A stretch of 64,000 nt of DNA from JASGDN01 sp049841275 (GTDB lineage Bacteria; Chloroflexota; Chloroflexia; Thermomicrobiales; UBA6265): positions 1-64,000 of the forward strand of contig JASGDN010000047.1 in NCBI GenBank assembly GCA_049841275.1, in the 5' to 3' direction. Position numbers and translations under genes: made by a program. The notes under the pieces are model-generated. The model did not search any database and was not told the DNA's origin. It saw only the letters and a list, made by a program, of their open reading frames with translations. This document shows, piece by piece, positions 1-7,269 of the stretch. Each line of letters starts with the position of its first letter. Position 1 is the first letter of the stretch.

Positions 1-425
1 GCCACGGGCGACGCCGCTGCCGAAGCGGCTGGGGAGGCAGCCGGCGATGCGCCGGGTGTGGCCGCGCCGTCGTCCAGCTTCACGAATCCCCAGCTGGTCG
101 CCATGAACGGGATCCATTCTTGCGGACCCCAGCGGAACATGGCCATCGGCTGCCAGATCATGTCGCCGTAGATGTTTGGACTGGCGGCGTTCGCCAGGAT
201 GCCATCGGTCACGAAGGCGTTGTAGTGACCGGCGGGCGGCTCGGTGTAGGGCCACGCCGCGTTGAACTCCTTCGCCCCGTCCTGTGCCAGGACCGCGCGC
301 CCGAACCCGGCCGGGAGCGTGCCGCCGGTGAGCATGGCGATGGTGAGGGCGCTCCCGCCCGCGAACGCCCGCCGGGAGACTTTCCCACCGATGCGGGACG
401 CGTCGTTGCCACGATGCTTCGTCAT
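1..425 (-). CDS. ABC transporter substrate-binding protein, N-terminal part (runs off left edge)
   Basis: The gene reads leftward from an ATG at 425-423 and has no stop before the edge, so only about 141 N-terminal residues are present. The N-terminus has basic residues (KVSRRAF), a hydrophobic stretch and an Ala-Gln-Asp (LAQDG) region that looks like an export signal cleavage site, possibly Tat because of the twin arginine. The mature start (AAWPYTEPPAGHYNAF, later MIWQPMAMF) resembles family-5 peptide/nickel-type solute-binding proteins, which deliver substrate to ABC permeases outside the membrane. An Ala-Ser-Pro-rich linker (GASPAASPAAS) sits near residue 120, inside what should be the folded binding domain. 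The partner permeases would lie to the left, outside the window. The family assignment rests on a short segment and is moderate. Confidence 0.7.
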   Translation of the reverse strand, partial: MTKHRGNDASRIGGKVSRRAFAGGSALTIAMLTGGTLPAGFGRAVLAQDGAKEFNAAWPYTEPPAGHYNAFVTDGILANAASPNIYGDMIWQPMAMFRWGPQEWIPFMATSWGFVKLDDGAATPGASPAASPAASAAASPV

Positions 426-638
426 CCGATCCTCCTGACCGCTGTATTCCGAACGTGGGAAGAGCGACCTCTTCCGCAGGGTGTTCTGGACTAGACCGGA
501 CCGTACCAATGCGATAGGCTCCCCGTCAAGAGCACACGGCTCATCCGGGCCAGCCTCATGCCTCTTCCGAACCGCGGTGCCCAGCTTCTTGCCGCACACA
601 TCATCGCTCCACGCCGAGCATACCGGGAGCTTTCGCTC

Positions 639-1763
639 ATGCGTTCGTCACGTCCCCGCGACTATACCCTTGTCGATGCCGACATCCATCCGTCCGTCGA
701 TCCCGAACGGGTGCCCGATTTCCTGGCCGAGCCGTGGAAATCCCGCTATCGATCCGGTAGCCGCGGTCCTGGTGTGCTTGGGTACTGGAATCCGGCCGGG
801 GTGGTCCGCGCCGATTCGGTGACGCTGGATGGCGACCGCATCTCGATGGACCCTGTGCTGCTCGGGCGTCAATTCTTCGATGCCTATGATGTTGATTATG
901 GCATTCTCAACTTCGAAGGCGCCATTCACGTTGGCGTCGGGCCGGAGCCAGACTACGCGGCGGCGGTGATATCGGCCATGAACGACGTTGCCGCGTACGA
1001 CTGGCTGCCGGTCGATTCGCGGTTCCGGGCGTCGCTGAACGTTGCGCCGAACGATCCCGTCCTCGCCGCACGGGAGATCCATCGTCTGGGCGATCATCCC
1101 GGCTTCGTCCAGGTGATGATGGGAAGCGGCGCACGCATTCCCTATGGCCAGCGCTTCTATCATCCGATCTACGAGGCGGCTGTCGCCCACAACCTGCCGG
1201 TGGCCATCCATCCTGGCAACGAGGGCGTCGGCATTACCGGGCCGACCTCGGCGGTGGGCTATGCGACGAGCTATCTCGAATGGCATACCGGGCTCGTGGC
1301 GAGCTATATCGGGCACCTCGTGAGCCTTATCACCGAAGGGGTCTTCGTGAAGTTCCCGACCCTGAAATTCGTGATGGTGGAGGGCGGGGTTTCCTGGCTG
1401 CCACCGATCATGTGGCGGTTGGACAAGAACTGGAAGGGCCTTCGCCAGACCGTTCCCTGGCTGGAGAAACCGCCCAGCGCCTACATCCAGGAGCATGTGC
1501 GCCTCACCACGCAGCCGATCGAGGAGCCGGAGAATCCCGCTCACCTCAAGCAGATGCTGGAGATGTTCGATGCCGCCAGGATGCTGATGTTCTCCAGCGA
1601 CTATCCGCACTGGGACGGCGATACGCCGAGCTTCTCGGCGCGGCCCTTCGGTCCCGATCTGCGTGCCCGCGTGATGGGCGAGACCGCGCGGGAACTCTAT
1701 CGCCTGCCGTCCGCGACGGCCGTTCCTGCGGCAACGGGAGAGGAGGTGGGCGCCAATGGCTGA
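639..1763 (+). CDS. Amidohydrolase-family (Amidohydro_2, ACMSD-like) metal-dependent hydrolase
   Basis: The 374-residue TIM-barrel protein belongs to the amidohydrolase_2 group, which contains hydrolases and non-oxidative decarboxylases. The N-terminal metal site reads DADIHPS, a D-x-D-x-H form in place of the textbook HxH. The later ligand motifs are AIHPGNEG (His) and SSDYPHWDGD (catalytic Asp). I chose the ATG at 639 because GGGAG lies 9 bases upstream and because the paralogue at 13612 begins equivalently; an in-frame ATG at 558 would add 27 unmatched residues. The last 8 bases overlap the next gene, so translation is probably coupled to that Rieske protein. The substrate is unknown. The same two-gene arrangement recurs at 13612-15133, which suggests the pair works as a unit. 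Confidence 0.88.
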   Translation: MRSSRPRDYTLVDADIHPSVDPERVPDFLAEPWKSRYRSGSRGPGVLGYWNPAGVVRADSVTLDGDRISMDPVLLGRQFFDAYDVDYGILNFEGAIHVGVGPEPDYAAAVISAMNDVAAYDWLPVDSRFRASLNVAPNDPVLAAREIHRLGDHPGFVQVMMGSGARIPYGQRFYHPIYEAAVAHNLPVAIHPGNEGVGITGPTSAVGYATSYLEWHTGLVASYIGHLVSLITEGVFVKFPTLKFVMVEGGVSWLPPIMWRLDKNWKGLRQTVPWLEKPPSAYIQEHVRLTTQPIEEPENPAHLKQMLEMFDAARMLMFSSDYPHWDGDTPSFSARPFGPDLRARVMGETARELYRLPSATAVPAATGEEVGANG

Positions 1764-2145
1764 GGCACAGGTGAGATCGGGCCAGAAGGGGACCCGCGAG
1801 CCGATTCCGGTCGCGAAGGTGGGCGATCTCGCCCCCGGCGAGATGCGGCTGGTCGAGGCGCGCGGCCATTCGATCGGATTGTTCAACGTTGCCGGAGACT
1901 ATATCGCCGTGCTGAATGTCTGCCCGCACGAACTGGCGCCCGTCTGCCGGGGGCGGCTTGCCGACACGACGCTGCCCTCGATGCCAGGCGAATTCATCTG
2001 GGGCCGGGAAGGCGAGATTCTCTCCTGTCCCTGGCACGGCTGGGAGTTCGATCTCCGGACTGGCCGGGCGCTGGCCGATCCCCGCGTGCGCGTGAAACGA
2101 TACGAGGTGGTGATCGAGGGCGACACCGTCGCTGTCGTCGTCTGA
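1756..2145 (+). CDS. Small Rieske [2Fe-2S] protein coupled to the amidohydrolase
   Basis: This 129-residue soluble protein carries a Rieske cluster site: C56-P-H58 and C91-P-W-H94 followed by GWEFDLRTGR. Rieske ferredoxins normally have about 15-17 residues between the two ligand pairs; here there are 32, and the paralogue at 14723 has the same 32. The inserted segment contains P-S-M-P-G-E-F-I-W-G-R-E-G-E, nearly identical in both copies. Rieske proteins usually pass electrons to an oxygenase or serve as its cluster domain, but no oxygenase catalytic subunit is encoded here; the only partner is the overlapping amidohydrolase. A strong GAGGAGG ribosome-binding site lies inside the end of the upstream gene. 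What accepts its electrons is unknown. Confidence 0.88.
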   Translation: MAEAQVRSGQKGTREPIPVAKVGDLAPGEMRLVEARGHSIGLFNVAGDYIAVLNVCPHELAPVCRGRLADTTLPSMPGEFIWGREGEILSCPWHGWEFDLRTGRALADPRVRVKRYEVVIEGDTVAVVV

Positions 2146-2151
2146 ACGCCG

Positions 2152-2556
2152 ATGCCTGGTTCGCCCGATCGCCCGGACGGAGCCTGGCGGCGTGCCCGCT
2201 TCACGGTGCCACCGCCCTCAAATGCGGTTCATAGCGTTGCCGATCGTCTCAGATTGGTCGATCCGACCGGAAACGCCGTCGCCTGGCTGGGCTATGGCAA
2301 GGTGCTGGTCGTCCTCGGGTTCTTCGTCCAGGACGGCGAGACCTGGCGGGAGGTGCTGCGGGATCGGCCGGTCGCGGTCGATGGACGGGCATCCACCTGG
2401 ACGCTGATCGAGCGTGACCCGACGATGGCCCGGCTGCGCTGCGAGGCCGACGGCCACACGATCGAACTCTTCGCGGAAATCGCGGATGGGACGCTGGCGA
2501 TTCGCGTGGATGACGGGAGGAATGCGCGAAACCTGGTATTCAGTGCGATGGAGTAG
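2152..2556 (+). CDS. Hypothetical protein downstream of the Rieske gene
   Basis: This 134-residue reading frame starts 6 bases after the Rieske stop on the same strand, so it is probably the third gene of the operon. I do not recognise the family. The composition is that of a real protein (alternating hydrophobic strands, e.g. KVLVVLGFFVQD and TIELFAEIADGTLAIRVDD), which suggests a small beta-rich fold; there is no signal peptide or membrane segment. No good ribosome-binding site precedes the ATG, so the true start may differ or translation may be coupled. The second amidohydrolase-Rieske locus has no counterpart, so this gene is not essential to the couple. Confidence 0.55.
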   Translation: MPGSPDRPDGAWRRARFTVPPPSNAVHSVADRLRLVDPTGNAVAWLGYGKVLVVLGFFVQDGETWREVLRDRPVAVDGRASTWTLIERDPTMARLRCEADGHTIELFAEIADGTLAIRVDDGRNARNLVFSAME

Positions 2557-3103
2557 CGGGCTGCTGGTGCCGGATGAGGCCTGGCGGCTCGGGAAGCTGG
2601 GCGTGGTCAAGGACTGGCGGATGATTGCCGCTTGCGCGGCGGCATCTCGCCACCGTGGACACGGTTCAAGACTACCATTGTGCCCAACGCGGCATGACGC
2701 CGCTGCCGGATACCAAGGGCTTGCCAGGTGACCGTTCCGTCGAGCGCGCCATGAATCGTATCAGGCTCAACGAGGCCCTCCCATGTCATCCTGAGCGGAG
2801 CGAAGGACCCCCGTGCGAAGCACGTCCGGCGCAGCCGGACATTGATACGAGCGGGCACGATACCGTGCCACCCAGGAGTGTTGTTGATAGGCAATGCGAA
2901 TGGACATCCGTGTTGGATATCGACATGGTGGTTCGGTCGACGGTGCTTTGCTCGGGATTCTGACTGTCGTCCATGCTCCATGGGGGTAATGCTTGACGGC
3001 GTACCTCGGTGTGCCACATGAGGCGGAATGGTGTTGTCCGCCGGCTCGCAATGGACACCGCCGTCGCCCCAGTCGTGGATGTCCGGTTCTCGGGCACACG
3101 ATC
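2557..3103. other. Intergenic stretch, no gene seen
   Basis: No convincing gene lies between the hypothetical gene and the metX leader. The short reading frames here lack family resemblance and ribosome-binding sites. The main content is a composite repeat at about 2780-2965; the metX promoter follows immediately on the right. Confidence 0.6.
2780..2965 (+). repeat. Composite intergenic repeat, copy 1
   Basis: The segment begins TGTCATCCTGAGCGGAGCGA, continues with CCCCCGTGCGAAGCACGTCC and GCGCAGCCGGA, and ends with GATATCGACATGGTGGTTCG. The same blocks in the same order occur on the opposite strand at 52726-52972, with diverged sequence between them. A related partial copy lies at 19484-19590. 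It has no coding potential that I can support. It may be a non-autonomous mobile or REP-type element. Confidence 0.6.
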
Positions 3104-3133
3104 TTGACAGCGATTCCGGCGAGCCTGTACGCT
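3104..3133 (+). promoter_or_regulatory. Probable sigma-70-type promoter of metX-metY
   Basis: A perfect TTGACA box at 3104-3109 is followed after 18 bases by TACGCT at 3128-3133. Transcription would start around 3140, just before the riboswitch begins at 3152, so spacing and position both fit. The -10 box is a weak match. Confidence 0.55.
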
Positions 3134-3151
3134 CTGGCCAACAACTGAAGA

Positions 3152-3278
3152 CCTTATCCAGAGAGGTGGAGGGATTCGGCCCTGTGAAGCCCGGCAGCCT
3201 GCAACGACCGGCGCATCCCATTCGATGCGACGATCCGCGAAAGGTGCCAACTCCGGCAGCGTTGTCTGCGAGATAAGG
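3152..3278 (+). ncRNA. SAM-I riboswitch (S box) in the metX leader
   Basis: The closing P1 helix pairs CCTTATC (3152-3158) with GATAAGG (3272-3278). Inside lie the conserved S-box blocks: AGAGAGGTGGAGGGA, then GGCCCTGTGAAGCCCGGCA, then AAAGGTGCCAACTCC with the final purine-rich strand. These are the core signature of the SAM-I class, which binds S-adenosylmethionine and shuts off methionine genes. A strong intrinsic terminator follows at 3307, so control is probably by premature termination when SAM is plentiful. The downstream genes metX and metY make methionine, as expected. Confidence 0.95.
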
Positions 3279-3306
3279 GATTGCCAGTCACACGCATGTG
3301 TGTCTG

Positions 3307-3336
3307 CCCCCTGCTCGGCAGGGGGTATTTTGTTTC
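3307..3336 (+). terminator. Riboswitch-controlled intrinsic terminator
   Basis: CCCCCTGC (3307-3314) pairs perfectly with GCAGGGGG (3318-3325) across a 3-base loop and is followed by TATTTTGTTT. It lies between the SAM-I aptamer and the metX start, so it is the expression platform. Confidence 0.88.
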
Positions 3337-3432
3337 CCCCGGTCGCCGGCCAGTGGCGGCGATCGAGGGCTTCCCCACTCCGCAGGCGCCGCCCCGGTCC
3401 CACCACCTCCCCAGCGAACGGGCGGCACGACC

Positions 3433-4707
3433 ATGGCGGAGCGACTCCTGGAGCCATTTCCTCCAACCGAAGATCATGCGGATAGTCCGGCACCGGGAGG
3501 CCCGGCGCGCGTGGCAAGCTCGCACCTGCGCCTTGTCCCGCCGATCGCGGAGGGCGAAGGCGTGGACGAACCGGTGGCCGATGGCGATCTTCGGACGATG
3601 GCGCTTGGGCCGCTCGACTTCGAGCACGGAGGCCGCATCGAGAACGTTTCCCTCGCCTATCGCACCTGGGGTACGCTAAACGCCGCCGCCGACAATGCCG
3701 TCCTCGTCCTTCACGCGCTGACGGGCGACAGCCTGTGCGCCGAGGAGAACGGCTGGTGGGGGCCGGTGATCGGGCCGGGTCAGGGCTTCCCCATCGATAC
3801 CACCCGCTACTACGTCATCTGTACCAACGTGCTGGGCGGGTGCCAGGGCAGCACCGGACCGGGATCGGTCGATCCTGCTACCGGCTATCCCTGGGGGATG
3901 CGGTTTCCGCTGACCACGATCGGCGACATCGTCGCCGCCCAGCGTCGCCTGGTGGAGCGTCTCGGTGTGCGCCGGATGATCGCCATCGGCGGTTCCATCG
4001 GCGGCTTCCAGGCGCTCGAATGGGCCACCCGGCATCCGGATCTCGTCTACGCGGCCGCACCGCTGGCGGCGTCCGGCGCGCTCGATGCGCAGGGGATCGC
4101 GACGCACAGCGAACTCGGACGACGCGCAATCATGGCCGATCCGAACTGGATGGGCGGTGACTACGCGCGGCATGGCGTCTTCCCGGAGCAGGGCCTCGCG
4201 ATCGCGCGGATGGCGGCGATGGTTACCTACAACGGGCGTGAGAACCTGAACCAGCGCTTCGGACGCAACGCCGCGCAGCGTCCGGCCCTGTACGAGAGCT
4301 TCGGGCAGACCTTCGACATCGAGGGCTACCTGCATTATCACGGTGCGGCACTCGTGAAACGCTTCGACGCGAACAGCTATCTCTACCTGACGCGTGCGAT
4401 GGATCTCTACGATGTCGGGCGCGATGGCGGCGAGGCCTTCTGGCTGGACCGCATCGGTGCGGATGTGCCGATCGCGCTGGCAGGCATCTCCAGCGACTGG
4501 CTCTTCCCACCAGAGCCGATCGCGGCGTTGGGGGAGACGCTGAAAGACCTGGGCAAGGACGTGGTCTACGAGGAGATCGTCTCTCCGCACGGCCACGATG
4601 CCTTCCTGAAGGATTGGGACCGTGTGAACGAGATCGTCGCCGGCTTCATGCGACGCGCGGATGCCGCGCGGATGCGGGGTGCGAGCAGCACGACGGCGGC
4701 AGGTTGA
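3433..4707 (+). CDS. metX: Homoserine O-acyltransferase (MetX, probably acetyl)
   Basis: This alpha/beta-hydrolase-fold enzyme activates homoserine by acylation, the committed step towards methionine. The nucleophile elbow is GGSIGG with S188; the NVLGGCQGSTGP block of the MetX family, the SSDWLFPPE acid region and the HGHDAFL histidine are all present. I place the start at the ATG at 3433 (424 residues). The open frame extends to 3298, but that upstream part covers the terminator hairpin and cannot be coding. An N-terminal extension of about 55 residues precedes the conserved core, so a slightly later start is possible. It is transcribed with metY under the SAM-I riboswitch. Acetyl versus succinyl specificity cannot be read with certainty; the metY neighbour favours acetyl. 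Confidence 0.93.
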   Translation: MAERLLEPFPPTEDHADSPAPGGPARVASSHLRLVPPIAEGEGVDEPVADGDLRTMALGPLDFEHGGRIENVSLAYRTWGTLNAAADNAVLVLHALTGDSLCAEENGWWGPVIGPGQGFPIDTTRYYVICTNVLGGCQGSTGPGSVDPATGYPWGMRFPLTTIGDIVAAQRRLVERLGVRRMIAIGGSIGGFQALEWATRHPDLVYAAAPLAASGALDAQGIATHSELGRRAIMADPNWMGGDYARHGVFPEQGLAIARMAAMVTYNGRENLNQRFGRNAAQRPALYESFGQTFDIEGYLHYHGAALVKRFDANSYLYLTRAMDLYDVGRDGGEAFWLDRIGADVPIALAGISSDWLFPPEPIAALGETLKDLGKDVVYEEIVSPHGHDAFLKDWDRVNEIVAGFMRRADAARMRGASSTTAAG

Positions 4708-4798
4708 TTCGGGGATCCGGAAATCCGTACGGGACGGCAGGGAGCCGCCCTCAACGATACACGAGGCCCGGCCCGGCGCCGGGGAAGGACAGCGACCA

Positions 4799-6091
4799 GT
4801 GACCGATTCTTCTGAAAAGCAGTTGGGGTTCGAGACGCGGGCGTTGCATGCCGGCCAGGTAGCCGATCCCACCACCGGGTCGCGTGCGGTGCCGATCTAC
4901 CAGACCACGTCCTACGTCTTCAACAGCACCGAGCACGCCGCCAACCTCTTCGCGCTGAAGGAGTTCGGCAATATTTACACCCGTCTCATGAACCCGACGA
5001 CCGACGTGCTGGAACAGCGTGTCGCCTCGCTGGAGGGCGGTGTCGGCGCGCTGGCGTTCGCGTCCGGGCAGGCGGCGGAGACGGCGGCGATCCTGAACAT
5101 CGCCAGCGCCGGTGACAACATCGTCTCCACCACCAGCCTCTACGGCGGGACCTACAATCTTTTCCATTACACGCTGCCGAAGCTGGGCATCACTGTCAAG
5201 TTCGTCGATCCGAATGCAGAGGCCGTCGCCGCCGCGATCGACGACCAGACGAAGGCCGTCTATTCGGAGACGATCGGCAATCCCGATCTCCTGACGCTCG
5301 ACATCCGCGCCGTCGCCGACGCCGCGCACGCTGCCGGGGTGCCGCTGATCCTCGACAACACCATCCCGACGCCGTATCTCGTGCGCCCGTTCGAGCACGG
5401 CGCCGATATCGTCATCCATTCGCTGACGAAGTTCCTCGGCGGGCACGGGACGTCGCTTGGCGGCATCATCGTCGATTCCGGCAACTTCGACTGGGCGGCC
5501 TCCGGGCGCTTCCCGGACCTGACCGAGCCGGACCCGAGCTACCATGGCGTCGCCTACGTGCCGGCGGTCGGGCCACTGGCCTACATCATCAAGGCGCGCG
5601 TGCAGGGTATCCGCGATACCGGCGCGGCGATCAGCCCGTTCAACTCGTTCCTCATCCTGCAGGGGGTGGAGACGCTGCCGGTGCGGATGGAGCGGCACAG
5701 CCAGAACGCGCTGGCCGTCGCCAAGTTCCTGAACGAGCATCCAAAGGTCTCGTGGGTGAACTACCCGGGCCTGCCCGGTCACCCGGCGTACGAGACGGCG
5801 CAGAAGTACTGGCATCAGGGCCTGTATGGCGCGATCCTCGGTTTCGGCGTGCGTGGCGGCCTCGAAGCGGGCAAGACCGTGATCGAGAACGTGCAGATCT
5901 TCTCCCACCTCGCGAACATCGGCGACGCGAAGTCGCTGATCATCCATCCGGCGACCACCACCCACTCCCAGCTGACGGAGGAGGAGCAGGTTTCCACGGG
6001 CGTTACTCCCGACTACATCCGTCTCTCGGTCGGCCTGGAGACGGTCGGCGACATCATCGCCGATCTCGAACAGGCGCTGGCGAAGGTCTGA
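4799..6091 (+). CDS. metY: O-acetylhomoserine sulfhydrylase (aminocarboxypropyltransferase)
   Basis: This 430-residue PLP enzyme of the Cys/Met metabolism family converts O-acetylhomoserine plus sulfide (or methanethiol) into homocysteine (or methionine). The N-terminus FETRALHAGQ and the block RAVPIYQTTSYVF are typical, and the PLP lysine is K211 in SLTKFLGGHGT. The length matches the family. The start is GTG at 4799, preceded by GGGGAAGGA; upstream in-frame codons read through spacer sequence. It lies 91 bases after metX on the same strand and belongs to the same riboswitch-controlled unit. A hairpin at 6126-6156 ends the operon. Confidence 0.94.
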   Translation: MTDSSEKQLGFETRALHAGQVADPTTGSRAVPIYQTTSYVFNSTEHAANLFALKEFGNIYTRLMNPTTDVLEQRVASLEGGVGALAFASGQAAETAAILNIASAGDNIVSTTSLYGGTYNLFHYTLPKLGITVKFVDPNAEAVAAAIDDQTKAVYSETIGNPDLLTLDIRAVADAAHAAGVPLILDNTIPTPYLVRPFEHGADIVIHSLTKFLGGHGTSLGGIIVDSGNFDWAASGRFPDLTEPDPSYHGVAYVPAVGPLAYIIKARVQGIRDTGAAISPFNSFLILQGVETLPVRMERHSQNALAVAKFLNEHPKVSWVNYPGLPGHPAYETAQKYWHQGLYGAILGFGVRGGLEAGKTVIENVQIFSHLANIGDAKSLIIHPATTTHSQLTEEEQVSTGVTPDYIRLSVGLETVGDIIADLEQALAKV

Positions 6092-6125
6092 TCTCCAGAT
6101 CGGATCTCGCCCCGAGTATCCATCT

Positions 6126-6156
6126 GACCGGCCATCCAGTATCCCGATGGCCGGTC
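6126..6156. terminator. Hairpin after metY
   Basis: GACCGGCCATC (6126-6136) pairs perfectly with GATGGCCGGTC (6146-6156) around a 9-base loop, 35 bases after the metY stop. No strong T-run follows, so this is a probable rather than certain terminator. Confidence 0.6.
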
Positions 6157-6178
6157 CACCAAATCTTGCGGGTCCTCC

Positions 6179-7176
6179 TCAAGACCTGAAGCGATTCCCC
6201 CGATGCGTGTCCGGCGCATCGGGGGAATCGCTGTTGCCATGTCGTGAGGATTTGGGTCGTTTGGGACAGACGTTACCGGAACCGGCCCTTTTGGGCATCC
6301 CGACCTCGCGCCGCAGCCAGATGTGCAACAGGACTTCGCTCCACATGCGATAGGGGCGCCAAGCGTCGGCGATCGCCATCAGGCCGGTTGGGGAGGGGAT
6401 GTCTGGCAGGTCGTAGGCCTTCATGACGGCATACCCGGTGAGGTCATCGTCCGTCACGCCATCCACGATACCGGCTCCCCGGTAGAGGATGCCGCTGGCG
6501 TAGAACGGCCCGATGCCGGGAATGCTGCGGAGTTCCGCGAGGGCATCCGGGATCGACAGGCCCAGCAGGTGTTCGCGGGTAAGCATGCCAGCCTGTGCGA
6601 CGTCGGCCAGGCCGTGCAGGCGGGAGAGTTTCGTGTCGTTGAGGCCCTTGAACGCGGAGATGGCCAGCAACGCTCCGGGCGAGGGGAAGGCATGCAACTC
6701 CTGCCCGTCGTCCGTTGTGAACGACGGGCCGTGGTGGCGGGACATCTCGGCCTGGATGACGAGGCGCTGTTTCATGGAGATGCGCTGGCCAATGATGAAG
6801 CCGGCCGCTGCCTCGTATGGCGAATGGAAGAGGATCGGGCGCAGGAACCCGTAGGACTGCTGCAGCCGGGCGATCACCGGATCGGCTTTGCCGACATCCT
6901 CCCACCCGGCCACCCGGAATCATCGACATCGAGCGAGAGGCATGCGGCTGCTTGCGCGATGGCCGATGCCGCGGCTTCTCCCTCGCATGCGATCTCGACC
7001 TCGCCGGGCGTGCGCTACGTGACGATCACGAGGGCGGCGGAGTCGGTTCCATCGACGACGAACGCCATGGCGATCGCGTATTCATCGGCGCGATCGACCG
7101 TGACGGGCTAGCCGCCGAAGAACTGGTTCTGGTGCCGAAGGTCGAACGGCGCGGTGGGAGTGTAGGAGCGTTTCAT
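6179..7176 (-). pseudogene. Degraded AlkA-type DNA-3-methyladenine glycosylase
   Basis: Reading leftward from an ATG at 7176-7174, the protein begins MKRSYTPTAPFDLRHQNQFF and continues as a glycosylase N-domain, but it is broken in three places. There is an in-frame TAG at 7110-7108, where I would expect the Trp of an FFGGWP-like segment, and another TAG at 7017-7015. A net one-base shift near 6915 separates the N-domain (ending LSLDVDDSG) from the intact helix-hairpin-helix GPD part, which starts around 6913 with AGWEDVGKADPVIARL. The HhH core LRSIPGIGPFYASG and the Asp-rich region after it survive. The C-terminus carries about 35 unexpected residues reading through the hairpin at 6190-6232. 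The intact 6179-6913 frame lacks the N-terminal domain and is unlikely to be functional. Independent lesions argue against a single sequencing error. Confidence 0.8.
6190..6232. terminator. Long hairpin at the end of the glycosylase remnant
   Basis: An 18-base arm (6190-6207, AGCGATTCCCCCGATGCG) pairs perfectly with 6215-6232 across a 7-base loop. It lies between convergent metY and the glycosylase remnant, where a bidirectional terminator is expected. The remnant's reading frame runs through it, which suggests the gene has lost its original stop. Confidence 0.65.
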
Positions 7177-7269
7177 GATCGCGGAGTATACACCCCGGAT
7201 CGGGGACCGTAACCATATGCGCATCTTGGCGCCGGACCGGTAGGCGGTCGACCCTTCGTGGCCGGACGA

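Noticed and set aside
3298..3432. N-terminal extension of metX from an ATG at 3298
   Set aside because: It would translate through the riboswitch terminator hairpin and adds residues with no family match.
7015..7110. Readthrough or recoding of TAG in the glycosylase
   Set aside because: A frameshift and stop loss in the same gene point to decay; nothing else in the window suggests TAG recoding.
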